Source: Ampelomyces quisqualis
Lineage: Eukaryota > Ascomycota > Dothideomycetes > Pleosporales > Phaeosphaeriaceae
Length of the DNA: 64,000 bases
Assembly: GCA_018398575.1 (NCBI GenBank)
Contig: JAGTXZ010000018.1
Coordinates: forward strand, 992,001-1,056,000
Direction of reading: 5' to 3'
Each line of letters opens with the position of its first letter. Positions within the stretch are counted from its first letter, which is position 1. The notes beneath the pieces were generated by a model. The model saw nothing but the letters and a program-made list of their open reading frames with translations. It did not search any database and was not told where the DNA came from. Positions 35,601-49,924 of the stretch are shown in pieces. The translations under genes were made by a program, and so were the position numbers.

Positions 35601-38600
35601 TAATATTAATGTAGTAGACGAGCGCATATAAGTTAAAGAGATAACAGATTTTATCTAGTATAAGAACACATATAACAAGATTAAACAGGCACACTTATAG
35701 GCTAACTACCTAAAGATAATACGCAGCCTAATAATAGATAAATAGCTTAAGTATACTGTATGCCTTAGACTAACTAATAGTAGTATACTAAGAAAATTCT
35801 ATAAGGCAACAGCTAGTGCTATATAGAAGAAGATAATCTTAGAAATTTAAAACTATAGTAACAAAGTTAAAGCTAAATATATAGAAAGATAGCTAACGCT
35901 TGCAAACTTAGAACTAGAACGCACACAGTTAGTATTAGTAGTCTTAAGTTCTTTTACTACTTTAGTAACCTAGCTAATAGGCCTTACTATAATAACAACT
36001 AAACTGTTACTTAACAACGTTAATGTCTATATTATAGACAGCGTACATTATTAAACTGCCTAGACCTTCTTACTTTTAAGGCTAATAATAGCTGCACGTT
36101 AACAGTAGCTTAAAGACAGCAACTTTAAGATAAAGCTATAACATCTTAAATACAGTACACTTGTTAAACACCTGTTGCAACTAAAATTTATAGACTAGTA
36201 TACAGTTAGGACTTTAAAGATATTTAACGCGTTAGCACTGCGCCTAATTACTAATAATAATAATCTAGCTGTAACTATTAACTTATACGTCAAGATAAGA
36301 AGCCTTAAGGGCGTTGCAATTAAATGCCAGACTCTAGTACAAGACAAAGTTAAGCCTAGTAGTAATATAACCTAGAATAGTATACAAATAATAATAGCTA
36401 ACTATATAATATAGTGCACTTTACTTTAGGCAGCAATAGCAACATTATAAACCTAGTAGGTGCTACTAGAGACAATAGGCAAAGGCGCCTCTACTTAGAG
36501 CTTAACAATAATACTAAAGATAATAACTATAAATAATAAAAGATAATAAGAGCGCTAGCAGACCTAGCCTACAAACTAATAATAAGACCTAAAGCAAATA
36601 GTAGCAAACGCTTTAACAGACAGAGTAGGAGTAAGAAGAAGAAGGATAACAGCCTAGACATACAAATTAAGACCTTAACTACTAAAATTAAGCGCCTAGA
36701 AGAGCAGAATAACAGCACTATAAAGAAAGTAAAGGAAAGTAAAGACAAAGATGCTGCGCAAACATAAAGCAACGCAATATCTACGCTAATTACTACACTT
36801 AGATAGAAACACAAAGGTGCTATAAAAAAATAACAGAGGTTACTAAAAGAAGATACTTACTCTAGCAGTAAAGAAGAATAAGAAGAGTATAATAAAGGTA
36901 ACAGAGATAAGAATAAAAAGCTCTAGTAAGTAAAACAACTTACGTTAGAAGAAAGGCTACAGCTCTAAGCTTTACTAAACGCAAGGTAAGTACACTATAA
37001 AGAGCTTACAACTATAATCTACGCAACTAATACGTAAGACAAGACAGCAGATAAACTGCAAGCTTAAATTAAAGTAGTAATAGAACACTACTAAGAGAAT
37101 AAATAGCAGAAAGCAGCTAACTTCTTTAAATCTTTACTAGAAGACTTTAAGAATAACGCGCTTATAATACTACATTTATTATAGAAACTAATAGTCTTAT
37201 TTATAGTTTACTAACTAATAGAAGCTTATATACTTTACAAAAAAGAGCTATCTTTAGATAATAGCAGCATATTTAGGAATATAATAGGTATAGAAAAAAC
37301 AAGATTAGCTGTACTTATAATAATTATAGGGTATACGCACTTTAAGAACTAAACTAAAGTATAAGAAAACTAATTAAAGAATAAAACTAGTTAATATAGA
37401 GCTAAAGATAACAGTTAAGAATAGTGCTCTATAACTAACTAACAGACATTCCTATATACATGCAAAAAAAAACCCTTTAATGCTAGAAGAGCTATAGTTA
37501 GCAGTATCTATAGTAAGCAGATAGAGCTGCACACTAGCTATATAGAAGGCTAAAATTATTACTATAGGCCTCTGCAAATCTAAATAGTGTAACCTAAAAG
37601 ACTCTCTTGCGCTTTATATCTACTTTATAGATAACACTTCTCTATAGAGTATAAGCGCACTAACAGTAGATAAAGAAATAGAGATAAAGATTAATCTAGA
37701 AGTTAAACAGCACTTTGCAGCGTCTAACTAAAACGTCCTACTACGCAAATTTATAAAGAATGGTAAAAAGTATGTAGAGACAGTTCTATAGTACATCTAA
37801 GAACGCTATATACTAAAAGTCTACCTAAATGCAACTGCGTACTGTCTAGTACTATCTACTAGCTAATTTATAATTGTATATAGCTACACAATACTAGTAA
37901 AACGCGTACTTAACAAATACTAAACTATAAGACTTATAACTATACGCAAAATATTATTAAGGGGTAGTAAAGTAAGCGCAAGAGATACTTTTAATATTCC
38001 TAGCTATATAGTAATATAGAGACGTATTATCTTTAATAAGTTCTATAACTATAAATTTAAGAACACTATTATAGGCAACTTGTATAGGACTATTTAAAGC
38101 AAGAACTATAGTTATTAGTAGAAGGCCTAGGCTCTCTTAGGTACACTAATAGAGAAAGGTCTCTATAAGATACTTATTTTTATCTCCCTAGCGCTTAGCA
38201 GAATGTAAGATAATAAAAACTTCTTAAACTAGCACTGTTTTATAGGCAAGAAAAATAATATAGATAGTTCTAAACTATTTACTACTGCTAACTCTATATA
38301 CGCAAGTATTAAGAAAATTATAGATATAAGAAAGATAAAAAAGATATTAGGCCTAGTTATAGTAAAGGGCTAGAACACCTGCTTATCTAAGGCATAAGAA
38401 GAAGTTAAAAACGTACTTAATTTTCTTAAGTATATAGCGCTTATAGCGTTAGGAGAGAAGATTGCAGCAAGGTTTATACTACGTTAAACTCTAGTTATGC
38501 AAGACCTATAGGGCTAGAAGATTTTAGGCATTAGGGGTAACTTCCTAACGTTCTACTAGCTATGCTAAACAGATAACTTCTAATTGCTTATAGCTAACGT

Positions 38601-38930
38601 AATAATAAGATACAAGATAGTGCTACTATAAGAAAGGCTAAACAGTATAGAAGCTAAAAGCGTATGTATATTTAACTGCACTAAGATGCAAAGCATTACA
38701 ATATTCTTAATACTAGCTTAGCTTAAGGCTGCGCTGTTTAAAAGTAAAGGAAGTAAGAAAACTAAGTAGTTTACATTAACGTATATCTAATAGTACTTCT
38801 AGCAGCTAGACAAAGAAATGTTTGCTAATAACTTTAACTTACTACTTGCATATAGTGTAAAGTATAAGGCAATTAAGCTAAAGGCTAAAAGGACTTATAT
38901 TAAAACTAGACCTAATTCTAATTAGAGGGG
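35600..38930 (+). pseudogene. Unrecognised long coding tract A, copy 1
   Basis: About 3.3 kb on the plus strand read as protein over long stretches, interrupted almost only by stops that fit RIP of Trp/Gln codons. It has a Lys/Arg-rich coiled-coil segment at about 36,600-36,760 (KRLEEQNNS-like) and a globular-looking part from about 37,700 to 38,900 (segments such as GLYKILIFISLALS and FNCTKMQSITIF). The copy 2 equivalent is on the minus strand at 39,959-43,000, continuing in 11,461-13,147. I recognise no domain in it. More than one gene may be present. Confidence 0.45.
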
Positions 38931-39958
38931 CCTAGCAAATAATTAAACAGTACTATGTAACGTTTAGGCTAAAATTCTTATTAGCTTATACAAACTATGT
39001 GTGCAACTAGTACTCTAGATAGAGCTTTAAAAAAAATTTAGCAAAGATACAGTTCTTCTACTAAGAGGAGAAATGCTAAAGTCTAAAATAGACGCTGTAT
39101 TAGCAAAATAGAGGGACTTAGACTTAATATTTATTTTAGTAGCGTTAATAGTGTTTGCAGAAGCTATTACGCTAATTAAGGCAAATAAGGTTATAATTGC
39201 AGAGCCTTAAGACAAATAGGGCACTTAAGACTAATTTATGTTTAGAGTATATTAACTAGGCTAGCTAGCAGACGTGTGTAAGGGTATTATTCTATATAAC
39301 CTAAAAAGTAATCTAGAAACAAAAGTTCTAAAGAAGCAGAACGTAAAGATATTATTGCGTAGTAGTCTACAAAGTGTAACAACAGAAGGAGAAAAGATTA
39401 AGTAAGATTGTAACAAGAAAATCTTTATAAAGCTTAAGGAGCTAGTGTAAATTAGGTAAATTAAGTAGTAGAACTGCAGAGTATAGTACACTATTATGCA
39501 AAGCTATAGAATAAAAAACGCTTAAGTAGATATGTAGCCTAGTCCTAGAAGTACAAGAATATAAAAAGTATTGCAAAAGAAGTATATACGTAGACGTAAC
39601 ACAAAATTAATTTAAAGCGCAAGAATAGTATAGATTTGTAGCAAAACCTAAACTAAGTAACAGCGCTATTAAAGAGATTGCCTTAGACTTAAACTATAGT
39701 TAGGCATAGTTAAGGATAGGCTGCTAACTAGTAACACAGTTATGCAGATAGTGCAAAGCTATATTAAATACAAGAACTACAAACTATTTTACAAAAGGGT
39801 TCTATAAACTAGGCTACTAATAATAGTATACTAGGTATTACTGTTATTGCTTAGCACAGCAGAGCACAGTTAAGAACTATCTAGTAGCTAGTAGTACAGT
39901 TGTATTAACAGTGTTACTAATGTTGCAGATATTGCTAACGTTGTGTTTTCCTAACGTT

Positions 39959-42900
39959 ATTCTTCTTGCCTATAAAATAGTACTAGTTTAAGAAGTTCTT
40001 ATTGTCTTGCAGTTTACTAAGCGCTAGAGAAATAAAAATAAGTATCTTATAGAGATTCTTCTCTATTAGTGTACCTAAGAGAGCCTAGGCCTTCTACTAA
40101 TAACTATAGTTCTTAATTTAAATAGTCTTGTATAAGTTACCTATAATAGTATTCTTAGATTTATAGTTATAGAAATTGTTAAAGATAATACGTCCTTATA
40201 TTACTACGTAGCTAGGAATATTAAAGGTATCTTTTGCACTTACTTTACTACCTCTTAATAATATTTTATGTATAGTTATAAGTCTTATAGTTTAGTATTT
40301 ATTAAGCACGCGTTTTATTAATATTGTGTAGCTACATACAATTATAAATTAGCTAGCAAATAGTACTAGATAGTGCGTAGTTATATTTAAGTAGACTTTT
40401 AGTATATAGTGTTCTTAGATATACTATAGAACTGTCTCTATATACTTCTTACTGTTCTTTGTAAATTTGCGTAGTAAGACGTTTTATTTAAACGCTACAA
40501 AGTACTATTTAACTTATAGATTAATTTTTATCTTTATTTCTTTATCTACTATTAGTGCGCCTATGCCTTATAAAGGAGTATTATCTATAAAGTAGATATA
40601 GAGCGCAAGAGAGTCTTTTTAGTTGCACTATTTAGATTTGTAGAGGCCTATAGTAATAATTTTAGCCTTCTATATAGCTAATGCGCAGCTCTATCTACTT
40701 ACTATAGATACTGCTAACTATAGCTCTTCTAGCATTAAAGAGTTTTTTTAATATATATATAGGAATATCTGTTAGTTAGTTATAGAGCACTGTTTTTAAC
40801 TATTATCTTTAGCTCTATGTTAACTAGTTTTATTCTTTAATTAGTCTTCTTACACTTTAGTCTAGTTCTTAAAGTGCGTATACTCTATAATTATTATAAG
40901 TATAGCTAATCTTGTTTTTTCTATACCTATTATGTTTCTAAATATACTACTATTATCTAAAGATAGCTCTTTTTTATAAAGTATATAGGCCTCTATTAGT
41001 TAGTATACTATAAATAGGACTGTTAGTCTTTATAATAAATGTAGTATTATAGGCGCGTTATTCTTAAAGTCTTCTAGAGAAGATTTAAAGAAGTTAGCTA
41101 CTGTCTACTATTTATCTTCTTAGCAGTATTCTATTACTACTCTAATTTAAGCTAATAGTTTATCTACTATCCTATCTTATATATTAGTTGCGTAGATTAT
41201 AGTTATTAGCTCTTTATAGTGTACGTACATTATATTTAGTAAGGCTTAGAGCTGCAGCCTTTCTTCTAACACAAGTTATTTTACTAACTAGAGCTCTTTA
41301 TTCTTATCCCTATTACCTTTATTATACTCTTCTTATTCTTCTTTACTACTAGAGTAAGTATCTTCTTTTAGTAACCTCTATTATTTCTCTATAGTACTTT
41401 TATATTTCTGTCTAAGTATAGTAATAAGCGTAGATATTGCGTTGTTTTGTGTTTACGCAGTATCTTTGTCTCTACTTCCCTCTACTTTCTTTATAGTGCT
41501 ATTATTCTATTCTTCTAGGCGCTTAATTTTAGTATTTAGGGTCTTAATTTGTATGTTTAGGCTATTATCTTTCTTTTTCTTACTTCTACTCTATCTGTTA
41601 AAGCGTTTGCTACTATTTACTTTAGGTCCTATTAATAGTTTACAGGCTAGGTCTACTAGCGCTCTTGTTGTCTTTTATTATTTATAGTTGTTATCTTTAG
41701 TATTATTATTAAGCTCTAAGTAGAGGCGCCTTTACCTCTTGTTTCTAGTAGTACCTACTAGGTTTATAATATTACTGTTACTAGCTAAAGTAAAGTGCAC
41801 TATATTATATAGTTAGCTATTATTATTTATATACTATTCTAGGTTATATTACTACTAGGCTAAACTTTATCTTATACTAGAGTCTAGTATTTAATTGCAA
41901 CGCTCTTAAGGCTTCTTATCTTAATATATAAGTTAATAGTTACAGCTAGATTATTATTATTAGTAAGTAGGCGCAGCTCTACCGCGTTAAATATCTTTAA
42001 AGTCTTAACTGTATACTAGTTAATAAATTTTAGTTATAACAGGTGTTTAACAAGTACACTATATTTAAGATATTATAGCTTTATCTTAAAGTTACTATCT
42101 TTAAGCTACTATTAATATGCAGCTGTTATTAGCCTTAAAAGCAAAAAGGTCTAGGTAGTTTAATAATATACGCTATCTATAATATAGATATTAATATTAT
42201 TAAGTAATAGTTTAGTTACTATTGTAGTAAAGCCTATTAGCTAGGTTACTAAAGTAGTAGAAGAACTTAAGACTACTAATACTAACTATATGCATTCTAG
42301 TTCCAAGTTTGCAAGCGTTAGCTATCTTTCTATATATTTGGGTTTAACTTTGTTACTATAGTCTTAAATTTCTAAGATTATTTTCTTCTATACAGCGCTA
42401 GCTATTACCTTATAGAATTCTCTTAGTATACTTAGATACTACTATTAGTTAGTCTAGGATATGCAGTATACTTAAGCTATTTATCTATTATTAGGCCGCG
42501 TATTATCTTTAGTTAGTTAGCCTATAAGTGTGCCTATTTAATCTTATTATATATGTTCTTATATTAAATAAAATCTGTTATCTCTTTAACCTTTATACGC
42601 TAGTCTACTACATTAATATTATAGCCTATTCTTACAATTACCTGTAATATATTATTAGTAGTTATTGTCTTTACATTACTTATATACTATTTATTTAACT
42701 AAGGTAGCTACTACTTATACTTATTATTGTATTTCTATAACGCGCGCATTATATAATATGTTACGCGTAACAGTTAAGAATAGTGCAAGCAAGTATAAGA
42801 ATAGTAGAATAGCTATAGCTTAGTTAGCGTATATAGGTATACTTATGTTATATACTTACTTATAACAGTATTGTAATATATAGCGTAGTATAGTAAATAT

Positions 42901-43000
42901 AATATAGAAAATTACGTATATTTGCGTTGTAGCACTATTATTATTATTATATAGTTATAGTACGTTTATTATAGCAACGCAGTATTATATAGTTATAGTA
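39959..43000 (-). pseudogene. Unrecognised long coding tract A, copy 2 (upstream part)
   Basis: The inverted match of 35,000-38,250. The rest of the tract was separated by insertion of copy 1 and lies at 11,900-13,147. The plus-strand open frame at 41,442-41,687 is its antisense shadow (Leu/Ser-rich because the real strand is Lys/Glu-rich). Confidence 0.45.
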
Positions 43001-45059
43001 GTAAGTTAAATTATAAGTATAAGTAAAAGTAAGTAGAGTTTTATTCTAGTATTATATAGCCTCTTACCTATTGCTAACGCATTATATTATGTCTTTAAGG
43101 TAAGTAAAGGTATATTCTAAAAGAGCGCTTCTTACTACGTGTTATTCTTAGTATAGCACTATATAGTACTATATAGCACTATATAATACTAAGTAAAATT
43201 CTTACTTCTTAGGTTTTTGTATTATAGTGTAGGCAACTTACCTCTTGTATATTATAGTAGTAGCACTCTCTTTAGTCTAGTAAGCAAACTTAGCTAAACC
43301 TACTAGTACTATTATAGTAGACAGGTTATACTAAAACCTTAGTTCTTTTATAGTAGCACTATACTCTACTATCTAGTGCACTACCTTATTCTAATATCTA
43401 TAGCTCTATATAGTGTAATAATGTTTGTTAAATAGTTATTACTCTATTCTAAGTAGCTAGCAATATATGTATACCTCTTATAGTTCTAGGTTTATAGCAT
43501 TGCGTTTAATAGTTTATATCTATTTCTTTAGTGTAGTAAGTATAACTACAAGACTCTAGCCTTAGTAAAAATATATAATAAAGCTGCGTTAGGAGGTTTA
43601 AGTTATATACTAGCGTCTAGCAGTTTATATAGAATTATAGAGAAGTTTTTTATACGTCTGTAGTTCTATTAGTAAGGAAAACTGTCTGTTACCTTCTATT
43701 TCTTTGTATTATATTATTCTATTATAATTCTAAATTATCTATTAGTATATCTAACGCCCTAGACTATATACTATTAGTGTAGATAGTAGTTAATAGATTT
43801 CTATAGAATACGCAGCTTACAGCTAGCAAAGAAGTGTATAGCAGCCTGCTTCTATTATGTATTTTAACGTTAGTTTAAGATATTTATATTTTTAACTAGA
43901 TAATTCTGCCTTACATTCTATAGATTTGTTTATAAGAAGATTAGTTTCTTCTTTTTAACGCTAAGTTTACTGTTAATATAGTAGTATTCTCTTATTTAGG
44001 TGTTTTCTTTTAGTATTAGCAACTAACATTACAAAGTGTACAGTGCGTAGTATCTTATAAAGAATACTATTATTATTTATTATCTTGTATTCTTATATAA
44101 TAGCCTTGTCTCTTATTAATATATCTTGCAGTATAGTATCTCTACTTAGTGCTAGTATACTAGAGTGCTTAAATTTCTGCACTACTATTCTACCTAGATA
44201 TTACTATATATATATATATATAATTTCTTAATAACTCTACTATTTTAGTTGCATAGATTATGTGCTACTACTTTAGAGAATTAATCTAGCTTTAGCTTAA
44301 TATAGTCTGTGCTAGGTAATTATTCTTTAATTTTAGTATTTACTAGGCTAATATTATCTAGTTATTTTAGTTAATACGCTAGCTAAAATACTAAAGATTA
44401 CAGGCTCTATAAGATAATCTGTGTAATAGCTATTCTTGTTCTAGTTAAGTATAGTATTATTATACTTTTCTAACTGTAACTACACTATAATATTACTCTT
44501 AGTTTTTACGCTTACAAATAGCTTAGTACTATCTTATTTTAGGTATATAGCATTCTTGTGTTTATATTAGCGCAGTCTTACTACCTAGTTATGTATATCT
44601 TTTTAGTGTCTGTCTTACAGCTCTATAGCTATCTATTCTATAGTTGCCTGTTATAGTGCTTCTAGCTTGTTAATATATTACTTTTTGTTTATAGTAAACT
44701 CTTACGAACCTACGTACACTTATAATTAATCTATTATGTCTGTTGCTTTGCAGTGTAATAGTCTAGAAAGTAATAGTACCTTATAGTCCTTTTCTATCTT
44801 ATTTAGGCTGTATATTGCAATAATATAGTCTAAGAAGTAGGCTAGATCTTTACAGTTAGGATTGCGCTCTTTAGGTAACTTAATAAAGCTCTTAACGTCT
44901 ATACTATTAATAACGCACATATCTTTAAGCTAGTTAACTAAATTATTAAGCTTATAGTAGGTCTTTTAGAAGTTATCTATATATAGCTGTAGGTTATAGT
45001 ACATATTTAGATATGTTAAGATCTACTAGCTACTGCGTATAGTCTTAGCTCTTATCTTA

Positions 45060-46230
45060 TTATACTATGCGCAACATCTCTAGCAAATAGTATAAATAAT
45101 ATTTATTATCTTAGTAGAATATTTACCTATTATACTTTTTTTTACTACAAAGTGTAGGAAATAGGCGTAGACTTTAGCCTTCTATGCGTAGGTAATACCT
45201 TAGTCTATTAGTTAGTATAATATTATGCTACCTGCAGGCAGAAATATAACTCTGTTATATTAGTAAGTATTATAACCTCTATTACTATAATAAGCCTATA
45301 GTATATTAACACTATATATACTAAATATTCTGCGGTAATTAGTAGCTTATCTAAAGCTCTGCTGCTGCGTGTTTGTAAGGCAAGAACCTATTAATTAGTA
45401 ATAATACGTGTCTGTTTATATAGTTATTAAACTACTTTAGCTATTCTAGTATAATATTAGTATTTATCTAGGTAGAATTATTGTCTTAATAGATATAACT
45501 AAGACTATAGATGTTTAGGTTCTTCTTACTATCTATACAAGTTATATAGTTTAAGAATCCTATAAACTATAGAGGCACTTAGTCTAAGCTATCTATGTTT
45601 ATACACAGTACACTAGTTATATACTTTTTATCTAGTCTAGGTCTAGCTCTTAGATTCTTTACTAATATATATTAGAGTAAGTGTTTCTAGTATATACTAG
45701 CTTTATCTATATTATATAAATCCTTAGGCGCGTATCTACTTACTATATCGCAAATCTCTTCTATTATAAGCTTAGTGTCTTTAACTATTATGCTACTATA
45801 GTTACTTACTATTTTTGCAAACTATTTATATAACTATACGCTCTGTTATTGTTTATATATAGTAAGCTATCTATTATTAAACTCTAGTATTTTATAGCTA
45901 TTATATTTAGGCAGCTGTTACTAAAGTTAATATATAGTTTTGCAAATTATGTTATTAGTAATATTAACGTAGGCTACCTACAACTCTATATACTAGTTAT
46001 TTAGAGCTGCCTTAAGAGTTTTCTATTACAGACGCCTATTAGACGCGTAATTATAGCTAGTGTATTTGGTTTTATTGCTGTCTAGGTGTTCTTGCGTTGT
46101 TAGAAGAATATTAGTTATATTATTTAGTTACACATAGTAGTAAAAGGCTCTAGTAGCCTATATAGTAAGTTATTATTGTATTAAATACAGAAATAATGCC
46201 TTATGTTTACAAACCTTAATACGTTCTATA
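45060..46230 (-). pseudogene. pogo/CENP-B-type DDE transposase of giant element copy 2
   Basis: The uninterrupted counterpart of the gypsy-split gene in copy 1: HTH part at 46,230-45,806, DDE part at 45,800-45,060. The empty gypsy target GTTAC is at 45,801-45,805. The same catalytic landmarks can be followed on the minus strand, with RIP-type stops. Confidence 0.7.
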
Positions 46231-49200
46231 ATAGTTTAGGCATAACTGTGTTACTAGTTAGGTATTAGACCTTAACCTATCTATAAACTAGATAATATAG
46301 GCTTAAAGTTATAGTAGTAGAATAATAGTAGAAACTAGATATATTTATAAAGAGTAATTTACTATCTAATATAGTAAAGATAATACACTTGCGCATACTA
46401 ATACTCTAGTAGCTACTTATAGTATTTAATATAAAACAAAATCTAAGCTTAGCCGTAAACCTATACTAGTATATTTATAGTACTAATTAGTTACTTTAAG
46501 TGCTTCTTACAATAGATAGCTTACAATTAACGCTAATAGTACTCTCTAGTAAACAATAGTTATAGATAGTGCAATACAACTATAGCTACTAGCTGTTTAA
46601 GAAGCCTACTATAGTAGTAGGTTACGTACAGCACTAGTAGTATTCTCTAGTAGACAATAGTTACTAATAGTGTAACGTAACTATAGCTGCTAGTTATTAA
46701 AAGAGCCTACTGTAGTAGTAGGTCGCGTGCAGTACTAGGAGTATTCTCTAGTAAATAATAGTTACTAATAGTGCAATATAACTATAGCTACTAGTTATTA
46801 GAAGAGCTTACTGTAGTAGTAGGTTGCGTGCAGCACTAGTAGTATTCTCTAGTAAATAACAGTTACTAATAGTGTAACGCAACTATAGCTACTAGTTATT
46901 AGAAGAGCCTAATTATAAAGATTAATATATTTAAGGTATTTACTACCTTATATTCTATACACAAGATTTATAAAGTATTACGCGTTACTTCTTATATATA
47001 TTCTTCTTTACTAAGCGTCTCTAAGATAAACAAATACAGGCCTGTTATTTTAATTTATATAAGTATTCCTGAAGGTCTTAGCTGTGCCTACTAGCGTAGT
47101 AGGTATCCTTTTTATTAATAGCTAGTAGTATCTTAGTATAGATAAGTTTAATACGCATAACTTCTTTACGTTAGTAAAAGTTCTTAAAGCTGTAATAAAG
47201 CTTAGTAATAATAGAGGACTTAATATTGTATAAGTTATAGTTAGAATATCTTAATATCTAGACGTTAGATTACTACTTGTAGAGTCTAATAGAAATATAT
47301 TATATATAGTATAAGAGAGGTTATAGATACTTAAGTAGGCTTTACTATTAAAGAGCTTAATAAGAGTGCTAGGATAGAAAAGTCCTAATAAATAACTGCA
47401 ACTTAACGTTATCCTTAATTTTTGCCTATAACAATATATAGACAAAAGCATGTAAATTGTAGTTATATTATTAATATCTTCTAGTTACCTAATAGTATAA
47501 GAATTACGTTCTTAAGTTAAGCTAAGTTATTAATATACGCACTAAGATACTATTATAGCTGTTGTTATAGAGATCCTTGTTGTTAAACACGTTATAAGGT
47601 ATTTTAGTTAAGTAATAGTGTTATAGAATATAACAAAGTTATTGCAATAATAGCGCTCTTATATTAGGCTAAGTTATTAATATGCGCACTAGAATACTAT
47701 TATAGCTGTTATTATAGAGATCTTTGTTATTAAACACGTTATAAGGTATCTTAGTTAAGCTATAACATCTAAACAGCTACTAAAAGGTCTATTCAGGATA
47801 TAAATTTACTTCTATACTAGTAGGCTAAGAAGTAGCGCAGCTGTAGTGCTAACAACATAGTAAAGCTTAGTTCTAGATTTTTAAACTACATAAACATATA
47901 GACGTAATAGGTATAGTTTTAGTTTTATAAGAATAAAAATATAATAAAGAATTAAGTCTCTTAGACTTAAAAGAAATATATATACAAAGACAGTAATATT
48001 AAATTAGAAGTATAAGTTACGTGTTAAGAAGCAGCTATATATATAACCTATACGTAGTTTATTTTACATATTATAGACGCAGCTCTTAGTCTTATAATAG
48101 ATAAAAATAACATAAGGTTCTGTATATATTTTAACAAAAGACTATTACCTTAACTCTAAGCCTAGAGATATATAGGTAAATTTATCTCTAGTTTTAAGGT
48201 TAGGAAAATATAAGAAGGCGTAAGTGTATAATAGATAAAAATAATACAAAGTTCTATATATATTTTAACAAAAGACTATTACCTTAACTCTAAGACTAGA
48301 GATATATAGGTAAATTTATCTCTAGTTTTAATATTAGGAAAACGTATATATAGTAAGAGGTAGAAAGTAGCTAGCTAGTAAGGCTATTATATACTCTATT
48401 AGTGCTAATAGTTTAAGAGTAAGCAGTACGTAGATGTGTTTAATATACAGCAGTTTGTTAATAGTATTTGTTACTATTTAGCCTCTATTGTATTTATATA
48501 TTATAGTAAGTTAGAATAGTAGTATCTAGTAGATAACTATCTTATACTATGCTAGAGAAAGAATATAAATTAGATCTATAGGCATTTTAAAACTAGATAA
48601 GATTAAATATACTAGGTACTTAGAATATTAGTTAACACTATATATAAATTATACTTATTATTTTCTACTAATAAGTAATTACCTACGCCTGTTACTAGTC
48701 TTACCTATAGTATATATAGTACACTATTCTACCTACTTCTATTTATACTATGTCTAGCTACCTTGGTACAGGTTGTATACTAGGCTGCTAGAGCTACTAG
48801 TCTATTTTTTTTATACTTTTAAATCTATACGTGTCTACTTATAGGTATACTTACCTTTTTATACGTTTAGTTTCTACTATATATATTCTAAACGCGCAGT
48901 AACTTACTTATTCTAAAGTGTTAATATATTCTAGCACAAGGATTATTATTAATATTAATCTCTATTAAGCTATATTAGCTAGCCTAACTAACCTAGTTGT
49001 TAACAAGTAAGCACTAGTGCAATTACATAATAGTTGTTAGTATAATAAGAACTATAGAAGAAAAGAAAAATATTAGTTGTTACGCCTACGACTATTAGTA
49101 TAGTTCTATATACAGGTTAGGTAACTATTAGCTATAGTAGACTTTAGTAGACTATAGTAGATAATAGACTATACAGCACAGGATAGATACTGCTAGTAAC

Positions 49201-49924
49201 TACCCTAACACTACGTAACTAATATTAATACTGCTTTTATATACTTAGTCTCTTTATACCTAAACTACAAAGTTATATATAAGTAAATTAGTAATAGATT
49301 ATATATGTATACTATATAGCTTTTACACTAAGACGTACGCAGGACTTGTTAAACATAGTGCCTAATACTAGACGCGTTACTACCTGCTACTTAATAATAC
49401 GCTAGTTTTAACTCTTAACACTATAATATAATAGTATAACTCTAATAGCTATAACGTAATAGATGCTACTATAGACAACGCAATACTTATTTTATACAGT
49501 AACACCTTATATAAACGCAACTACACTCTAGCTAAATATAAAGTAAGAGAGTAGATAGGCCTAATATTAGCGTCTATATAAGGATAGAACAAGCTGTTTA
49601 AGATAGTAAGTAGACAGTACACCAGTAAACTAGTTAGTTTAGGATTAGCAGACGCAAAGTAGTAGGCTACACACAGCTAAATAGCGTATACGTACTAACA
49701 CTAATAGGAATAATATAGTAAGGCCCTTTAGTTTACTTTTTGTACTAGCGTTTGCATTGTAGCTGTAAAGAATAAAATGCATACTAGGTAATATTAACAG
49801 CCTCTTTACTAATATATAGCTACACAAGCTATATTTATAGCTATAGTTCTAATTAGGGCGCTAATAGCAACAGGCTATATTAAACATTTAATCTAGGCTA
49901 TAAGACAACGCATAGATATATAAG
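46231..49924. other. Central region of giant element copy 2
   Basis: Divergent region between the pogo-type and Plavaka-like genes. It holds the about 103-bp minisatellite (46,520-46,915, about four units) and two 147-bp units (47,513-47,760). The open frame at 47,251-47,451 minus matches a similar stretch in copy 1 (about 23,840-24,040), so it may be part of a real gene, unidentified. The site where copy 1 carries the 844-bp element is empty here (about 49,305-49,320). Confidence 0.45.

Larger units (their letters stand above)
13148..39956 (-). mobile_element. Giant Plavaka-type DNA transposon, copy 1 (inserted in copy 2)
   Basis: The termini TGTTAGGAAAAATTAAG (13,148) and GTTGTGTTTTCCTAACG (39,956) are inverted relative to copy 2. 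A TT duplication flanks it (13,146-13,147 and 39,957-39,958). The uninterrupted target sequence, CTATA-TT-ATTTTTCTTGCC, can be read in copy 1 itself near 38,245-38,265 (reverse strand). Removing the nested gypsy (7,112 bp) and the 844-bp element leaves about 18.85 kb, close to copy 2. The long antisense frames at 18,676-18,915, 20,372-20,560 and 36,569-36,814 are shadows of the decayed genes. Confidence 0.85.

Noticed and set aside
36569..36814. Leu/Ser-rich frame that looks like a membrane protein (also 41,442-41,687)
   Set aside because: Reverse complement of a Lys/Glu-rich coiled-coil part of tract A; the hydrophobicity is an antisense effect.
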